Below are positions 59,894-64,000 of a stretch of 64,000 nt of DNA, in pieces. The stretch's first letter is position 1. Each line of letters opens with the position of its first letter. Source of the stretch: Citrobacter arsenatis (GTDB lineage Bacteria; Pseudomonadota; Gammaproteobacteria; Enterobacterales; Enterobacteriaceae). The translations under genes were made by a program, and so were the position numbers. Where the stretch lies: assembly GCF_004353845.1 (NCBI RefSeq), contig NZ_CP037864.1, positions 4,898,001-4,962,000 of the forward strand. The letters are read 5' to 3'. The notes beneath the pieces were generated by a model, which was not told where the DNA came from, made no database searches, and saw nothing but the letters and a program-made list of their open reading frames with translations.

Positions 59894-61090
59894 TCACTCA
59901 CCAGAGACCAAATCCTGCGCGCACGCCCAGGCGCTCGACCACGCCCACTGGAAGTTATAACCGCCCAGCCAGCCGGTGACATCCATAACTTCGCCGATAA
60001 AATACAGCCCCGGTACTTTACGCGCCTCCATCGTGCGTGATGACAGTTCATTGGTGTCAACGCCGCCCAACGTGACTTCAGCGGTACGATACCCTTCCGT
60101 ACCGTTCGGTTGCACCCGCCACTCGGTCAGTGTTTCAATCAGCGTTTGCTGATCGCGCACGTTAAGCTGCTTTAGCGAGACATCCGGGATTTGCCCTAAC
60201 TGCTGTAAACATTCCACCAGACGCTTTGGCAACTGCATTGCCAGGGTGTTCTTTAAGCTTTGATTAGGGTGCGCGCTGCGCTGGTCATCGAGGAAGTTCG
60301 CGAGGTCAACATCCGGCAACAAATTAATGCTGACAAATTCACCGGGTTGCCAAAAACTGGAAATCTGCAGCACGGCCGGACCAGAAAGCCCGCGGTGCGT
60401 AAAGAGCAGATTTTCACGAAATACGGTGCCGTCCTCGGCGGTGATAACGGAGGAGACCGATACGCCAGAGAGCACCTGAAGCTGCTCCAGCAGTGGCTTG
60501 TGTAAGGTGAACGGCACCAGACCTGCACGCGTAGGCAACACGTTCAGGCCAAACTGTTCGGCAATTTTATAGCCAAACGGCGTTGCGCCCAGTCCCGGCA
60601 TAGAGAGGCCACCGGAGGCGATAACCAGCTTTTTCGTACCGACAGTCATCCCGTTCAATTCCAGGATAAAATCGTCACCCTCGTGCTCAACGCTCAGGAC
60701 TTCGCTACGTAACCGCATAGTTACGTTACCTTTTTCACACTCGTCCACCAGCATATCGACAATTTGTTGGGCGGAATCGTCGCAGAACAGCTGGCCCAGC
60801 GTTTTTTCGTGCCAGGCAATGCCGTGCTTGTCCACCAGATCGATAAAATCCCACTGCGTATAACGCGCCAGCGCCGATTTGCAAAAATGCGGGTTTTGGC
60901 TCAAATACGCGGCCGGTTCGACATAAAGATTAGTAAAGTTGCAGCGGCCCCCGCCAGACATGAGAATCTTGCGCCCTGGCTTTTTACCATTATCGATCAG
61001 CAGTACGCGACTACCTGCTTGTCCTGCCTGCGCGGCACAAAACATACCCGCTGCGCCAGCGCCTATAATAACGGTATCAAACCTTTCCAC
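59894..61090 (-). CDS. yhiN: HI0933-family FAD/NAD(P)-binding flavoprotein YhiN
   Basis: This 398-aa flavoprotein has the dinucleotide site FDTVIIGAGAAGMFCAA (4-20), KPGRKILMSGGGRCNFTN, and the C-terminal EVMDVTGWLGGYNFQWAW. The reaction is unknown. The start is GTG at 61090 (VERFDTVII) after AGAGAGGA, the same point as the ATG start of E. coli YhiN; the 22-codon upstream frame lacks a site. It resumes the conserved backbone after the accessory block. Confidence 0.92.
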   Translation of the reverse strand: MERFDTVIIGAGAAGMFCAAQAGQAGSRVLLIDNGKKPGRKILMSGGGRCNFTNLYVEPAAYLSQNPHFCKSALARYTQWDFIDLVDKHGIAWHEKTLGQLFCDDSAQQIVDMLVDECEKGNVTMRLRSEVLSVEHEGDDFILELNGMTVGTKKLVIASGGLSMPGLGATPFGYKIAEQFGLNVLPTRAGLVPFTLHKPLLEQLQVLSGVSVSSVITAEDGTVFRENLLFTHRGLSGPAVLQISSFWQPGEFVSINLLPDVDLANFLDDQRSAHPNQSLKNTLAMQLPKRLVECLQQLGQIPDVSLKQLNVRDQQTLIETLTEWRVQPNGTEGYRTAEVTLGGVDTNELSSRTMEARKVPGLYFIGEVMDVTGWLGGYNFQWAWSSAWACAQDLVSGE

Positions 61091-61319
61091 GTTGCGATCC
61101 TCTCTAAAAAGCGGGAGTGAATTGTAAAGATTCCTCAGTGGTCGCACCAGCACCAAACTACCGATAAAGGGTATTTATCTGAAATATATAGGATAATTCT
61201 TTAGTGGTGTAAAACAAAGCAGGAGACAAATCAAAAAAACTCTATATTTCACTTTGCCCGCGCCGCCAAAGTCACTGATAATGCGCCGCGTTCATGTCCT
61301 CAAAATGGCGTAACGTCCT

Positions 61320-62819
61320 ATGCTACATTTGTTTGCTGGCCTGGATTTACATACCGGGCTTTTACTATTGCTTGCTCTGGCTTTCGTGCTGTTCTACGAA
61401 GCAATTAACGGCTTCCATGACACAGCCAATGCTGTCGCAACCGTGATCTATACCCGCGCAATGCGTTCGCAATTGGCGGTGGTCATGGCTGCGTTGTTCA
61501 ACTTCTTTGGTGTTTTGCTGGGCGGTCTCAGCGTGGCGTATGCCATCGTGCATATGCTACCAACGGATCTGCTGCTAAATATGGGATCGTCACATGGCCT
61601 CGCCATGGTGTTCTCCATGCTGCTGGCAGCAATTATCTGGAACCTGGGTACCTGGTACTTTGGTTTGCCTGCCTCCAGCTCCCACACGCTGATTGGCGCC
61701 ATTATCGGTATTGGTTTAACCAATGCGCTGATGACCGGCACCTCGGTGGTGGACGCACTTAACATCCCGAAAGTTATCGGTATTTTTGCCTCGCTCATCA
61801 TCTCGCCAATTGTCGGTCTGGTGGTTGCAGGTGGTCTTATTTTCATTCTGCGTCGCTACTGGAGCGGTACGAAAAAACGTGCCCGTATCCACCTGACGCC
61901 GGCAGAACGTGAAAAGAAAGACGGCAAGAAAAAGCCGCCGTTCTGGACGCGTATTGCACTGATCCTCTCCGCAATCGGCGTGGCGTTCTCCCACGGTGCG
62001 AACGATGGTCAGAAAGGCATTGGTCTGGTGATGCTGGTGCTGATTGGCGTAGCGCCTGCAGGTTTCGTGGTGAATATGAATGCTTCCGGTTACGAAATTA
62101 CCCGTACTCGCGATGCAATCAATAACGTCGAAGTCTTCTTCCAGCAGCGTCCTGACCTGCTTAAACAGGCCACAGGCGTAGACCAGCTGATTCCGTCCCC
62201 GACGGATACGGCACCCGCGACGACGGCAGAGTTCCATTGCCACCCGGCGAATACCATCAACGCGCTGGAACGTGCGAAAGGTATGCTGGCGAATCTGGAA
62301 ACCTACGACAAGTTAAGCGTTGAACAGCGTGGTCAGCTGCGCCGTATTATGCTGTGCATCTCTGATACCACCGATAAAGTGGTCAAGCTGCCTGGCGTAA
62401 GCGCTGACGATCAGCGTCTGCTGAAAAAACTGAAAGCTGACATGCTGAGCACCATTGAGTACGCGCCTATCTGGATCATTATGGCCGTCGCACTGGCGCT
62501 GGGTATTGGTACGATGATTGGCTGGCGTCGCGTTGCCACCACCATCGGCGAGAAAATCGGTAAGAAAGGCATGACTTATGCCCAGGGGATGTCGGCGCAG
62601 ATGACTGCCGCAGTCTCTATCGGTCTCGCTAGCTACACCGGCATGCCCGTTTCCACCACTCACGTTCTCTCCTCTTCCGTTGCGGGAACGATGGTTGTTG
62701 ATGGCGGCGGTTTGCAGCGTAAAACGGTAACCAGCATTCTGATGGCTTGGGTCTTCACCCTGCCAGCTGCGATTATTCTTTCCGGGGTGCTGTACTGGCT
62801 CTCCCTGAAGCTTATCTAA
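61320..62819 (+). CDS. pitA: Low-affinity phosphate (metal-phosphate) transporter PitA
   Basis: PitA imports phosphate complexed with divalent metals by proton symport. The 499-aa protein has two PHO4-type halves, each with the signature GFHDTANAVAT (near residue 31) and GANDGQKGIG (near 224). About ten spans flank a hydrophilic central loop (about 245-375). The length matches E. coli. It is followed by a good terminator. Confidence 0.97.
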   Translation: MLHLFAGLDLHTGLLLLLALAFVLFYEAINGFHDTANAVATVIYTRAMRSQLAVVMAALFNFFGVLLGGLSVAYAIVHMLPTDLLLNMGSSHGLAMVFSMLLAAIIWNLGTWYFGLPASSSHTLIGAIIGIGLTNALMTGTSVVDALNIPKVIGIFASLIISPIVGLVVAGGLIFILRRYWSGTKKRARIHLTPAEREKKDGKKKPPFWTRIALILSAIGVAFSHGANDGQKGIGLVMLVLIGVAPAGFVVNMNASGYEITRTRDAINNVEVFFQQRPDLLKQATGVDQLIPSPTDTAPATTAEFHCHPANTINALERAKGMLANLETYDKLSVEQRGQLRRIMLCISDTTDKVVKLPGVSADDQRLLKKLKADMLSTIEYAPIWIIMAVALALGIGTMIGWRRVATTIGEKIGKKGMTYAQGMSAQMTAAVSIGLASYTGMPVSTTHVLSSSVAGTMVVDGGGLQRKTVTSILMAWVFTLPAAIILSGVLYWLSLKLI

Positions 62820-62834
62820 GCGAATGCACGGTAA

Positions 62835-62868
62835 AAAAGCGGGTCAGGAAACTGGCCCGCTTTTTTTG
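62835..62868 (+). terminator. pitA terminator
   Basis: GCGGGTCAG-GAAA-CTGGCCCGC with an A-run before and seven T residues after lies 19 bases past the pitA stop. The symmetry also suits the convergent uspB transcript. Confidence 0.92.
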
Positions 62869-62883
62869 TATCTGTCGTTGGAA

Positions 62884-63219
62884 TCAGTGCCAAATAATCA
62901 GTGCAACCATGCTGATTAACACCAGGCCGCATAGCGCACTGGTGAGAATGAACTGACCGCGAACCCGCTCACAGCGGCGAATAAATTCATCATCATGATG
63001 ATCGCGGTAACGCTGAGCGTAGATATACCACACCAGGCGCATCTGCTTGTTCGGTTGCCCATGCGAGGTAAAAAAGCCCCCTCCATCTACATACTGGTAA
63101 AGTAATGGATCGCAACCACGAAGTACCACTAACAGTGCGCGTAGCGAAGAAAAATAGCGCGCCATATTAACAATGCAAACGACACATAAAGCCCAGAACA
63201 ATGCAATGGTGCTTATCAT
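62884..63219 (-). CDS. uspB: Universal stress (ethanol tolerance) protein B
   Basis: This 111-aa inner-membrane protein has two hydrophobic segments at the ends (ISTIALFWALCVVCIVNMA and ILTSALCGLVLISMVALIIW) around a charged middle (RDHHDDEFIRRCERVR). In E. coli it is sigmaS-dependent and aids ethanol survival in stationary phase. It diverges from uspA. Confidence 0.96.
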   Translation of the reverse strand: MISTIALFWALCVVCIVNMARYFSSLRALLVVLRGCDPLLYQYVDGGGFFTSHGQPNKQMRLVWYIYAQRYRDHHDDEFIRRCERVRGQFILTSALCGLVLISMVALIIWH

Positions 63220-63612
63220 ACCTCCTCCCCGGCGACCCGCCCACGGAACTCCTTTCCGGGACTACCGCTCCCCGATACCCTGCCAAAACCATTCAGTGAA
63301 GAGTACAACCGAAACCGTTCGTATTAGTATCACGCATCCGAACGTCTCTCTAGATAGTGTAGGAGATTAGTTAATTTTTTTGCCAGAAGGTTAATCGCTA
63401 TCAATGCAATTAACTAAAAAATTTGTTTAACTGCTTGGCAAGCAAGGCGGATTGACGGATTATCCTGGTCGCTATAATGTAAGGATAGTCCTTATATGGT
63501 ACGTTTTTACGACTGGGCTAGCCCCGCGCGCAAGGTTCGCAGGACGCGGATGACGCGGCGGCAGATAACGCCAGCAGGCTAGTCATCGACAACTTATGGA
63601 AGGAGTAACACT
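63220..63612. promoter_or_regulatory. uspB-uspA divergent regulatory region
   Basis: In this 393-bp gap a perfect TATAAT is at 63473-63478, with TTGACG 15 bp upstream (63452-63457), giving a plausible uspA promoter and a leader of about 125 nt. The leader holds GC-rich inverted segments (63518-63560). AAGGAGTAAC precedes the uspA ATG. No uspB hexamers were fixed. Confidence 0.6.
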
Positions 63613-64000
63613 ATGGCTTATAAACACATTCTTATCGCGGTTGATCTTTCTCCGGAAAGCAAAGTTCTGGTTGAAAAAGCGGTCTCTATGGCGCGGCCTT
63701 ACAATGCTAAAGTCTCCCTTATCCACGTTGACGTAAACTATTCCGACCTGTACACCGGGCTTATCGACGTGAATCTGGGCGACATGCAGAAACGCATTTC
63801 TGAAGAAACCCACCACGCGTTAACCGAGCTGTCCACCAATGCAGGCTACCCTATCACCGAAACCCTGAGCGGTAGCGGCGATCTGGGTCAGGTTCTGGTT
63901 GATGCCATCAAAAAATACGACATGGATCTGGTCGTTTGTGGTCACCACCAGGATTTCTGGAGCAAACTGATGTCCTCCGCGCGCCAACTGATCAACACCG
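63613..64000 (+). CDS. uspA: Universal stress protein A (partial, cut by window edge)
   Basis: This cytoplasmic protein is induced by growth arrest. The first 129 codons are present and match E. coli UspA (144 aa), with [32 protein letters not shown] and [20 protein letters not shown]. As in E. coli UspA, the ATP-binding G-x2-G-x9-G pattern of other Usp proteins is not obvious. The gene runs off the right end. Confidence 0.97.

Overview
The window is chromosomal DNA from a member of the Enterobacteriaceae, most like Citrobacter or Salmonella. Its backbone follows the Escherichia coli order from gntR to uspA almost gene for gene: gntR, yhhW, yhhX, ryhB, yhhY, ggt, yhhA, ugpQCEAB, livFGMHK, panM, livJ, rpoH, ftsXEY, rsmD, yhhLMN, zntA, tusA, yhhQ, dcrB, yhhS, yhhT, acpT, nikR, yhhJ, rbbA, yhiI, yhiN, pitA, uspB, uspA. 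Protein lengths and motifs match that family closely. The genus is an inference from gene order and remembered protein sequences, since no search was run. REP-type palindromes fill many intergenic gaps.

The backbone is broken in several places. (1) Between yhhY and ggt lies an unknown secreted protein gene, then an AT-rich four-gene cassette: a DeoR-type helix-turn-helix fused to a PfkB sugar kinase, a GATase1/ThuA-like protein, a YdcZ-type transporter and a phosphotriesterase homologue. A decayed copy of the ggt 3' end lies at its far edge, so a direct repeat flanks the cassette. (2) nikABCDE is missing between acpT and nikR. nikR stands alone, with what looks like the last codons of nikE in front of it, followed by a HicAB-type toxin-antitoxin pair. 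(3) A head-to-tail array of nine 51-bp REP units fills the gap between zntA and tusA.

The largest accessory block, about 14.7 kb between yhiI and yhiN, holds two divergent operons. The left, minus-strand operon encodes an MFS transporter, a glycerol-kinase-like FGGY kinase, a long GlpD-like FAD dehydrogenase, an alkyl-dihydroxyacetone-phosphate-synthase-like flavoprotein, a GlpP-family antiterminator, a small ABM-fold monooxygenase and an iron-type alcohol dehydrogenase. The first five genes overlap by 4 nt each. The leader, between a CRP-like site plus sigma70-like promoter and the first gene, contains a strong intrinsic terminator and a mutually exclusive upstream hairpin. This is the arrangement expected for GlpP-controlled antitermination, which is best known from Bacillus. 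It is the most interesting system in the window: an autogenously controlled pathway for a glycerol derivative, possibly a glycerol ether. The substrate is inferred, not shown.

The right, plus-strand operon encodes an ACS-family MFS transporter, an LgoD/RspB-like zinc dehydrogenase, mannonate dehydratase UxuA and a UxuB/YdfI-like mannonate oxidoreductase, with a GntR/FCD regulator converging on its end. Together they would take up a hexonate such as L-gulonate or L-galactonate and carry it via a keto-acid and D-mannonate to 2-keto-3-deoxygluconate.

RNA and regulatory elements that can be read directly include the RyhB small RNA with its Fur box, the ZntR dyad at zntA, Pho boxes at ugpB, the sigmaE promoter and DnaA box at rpoH, a preQ1-I (type III) riboswitch at yhhQ, and several intrinsic terminators.
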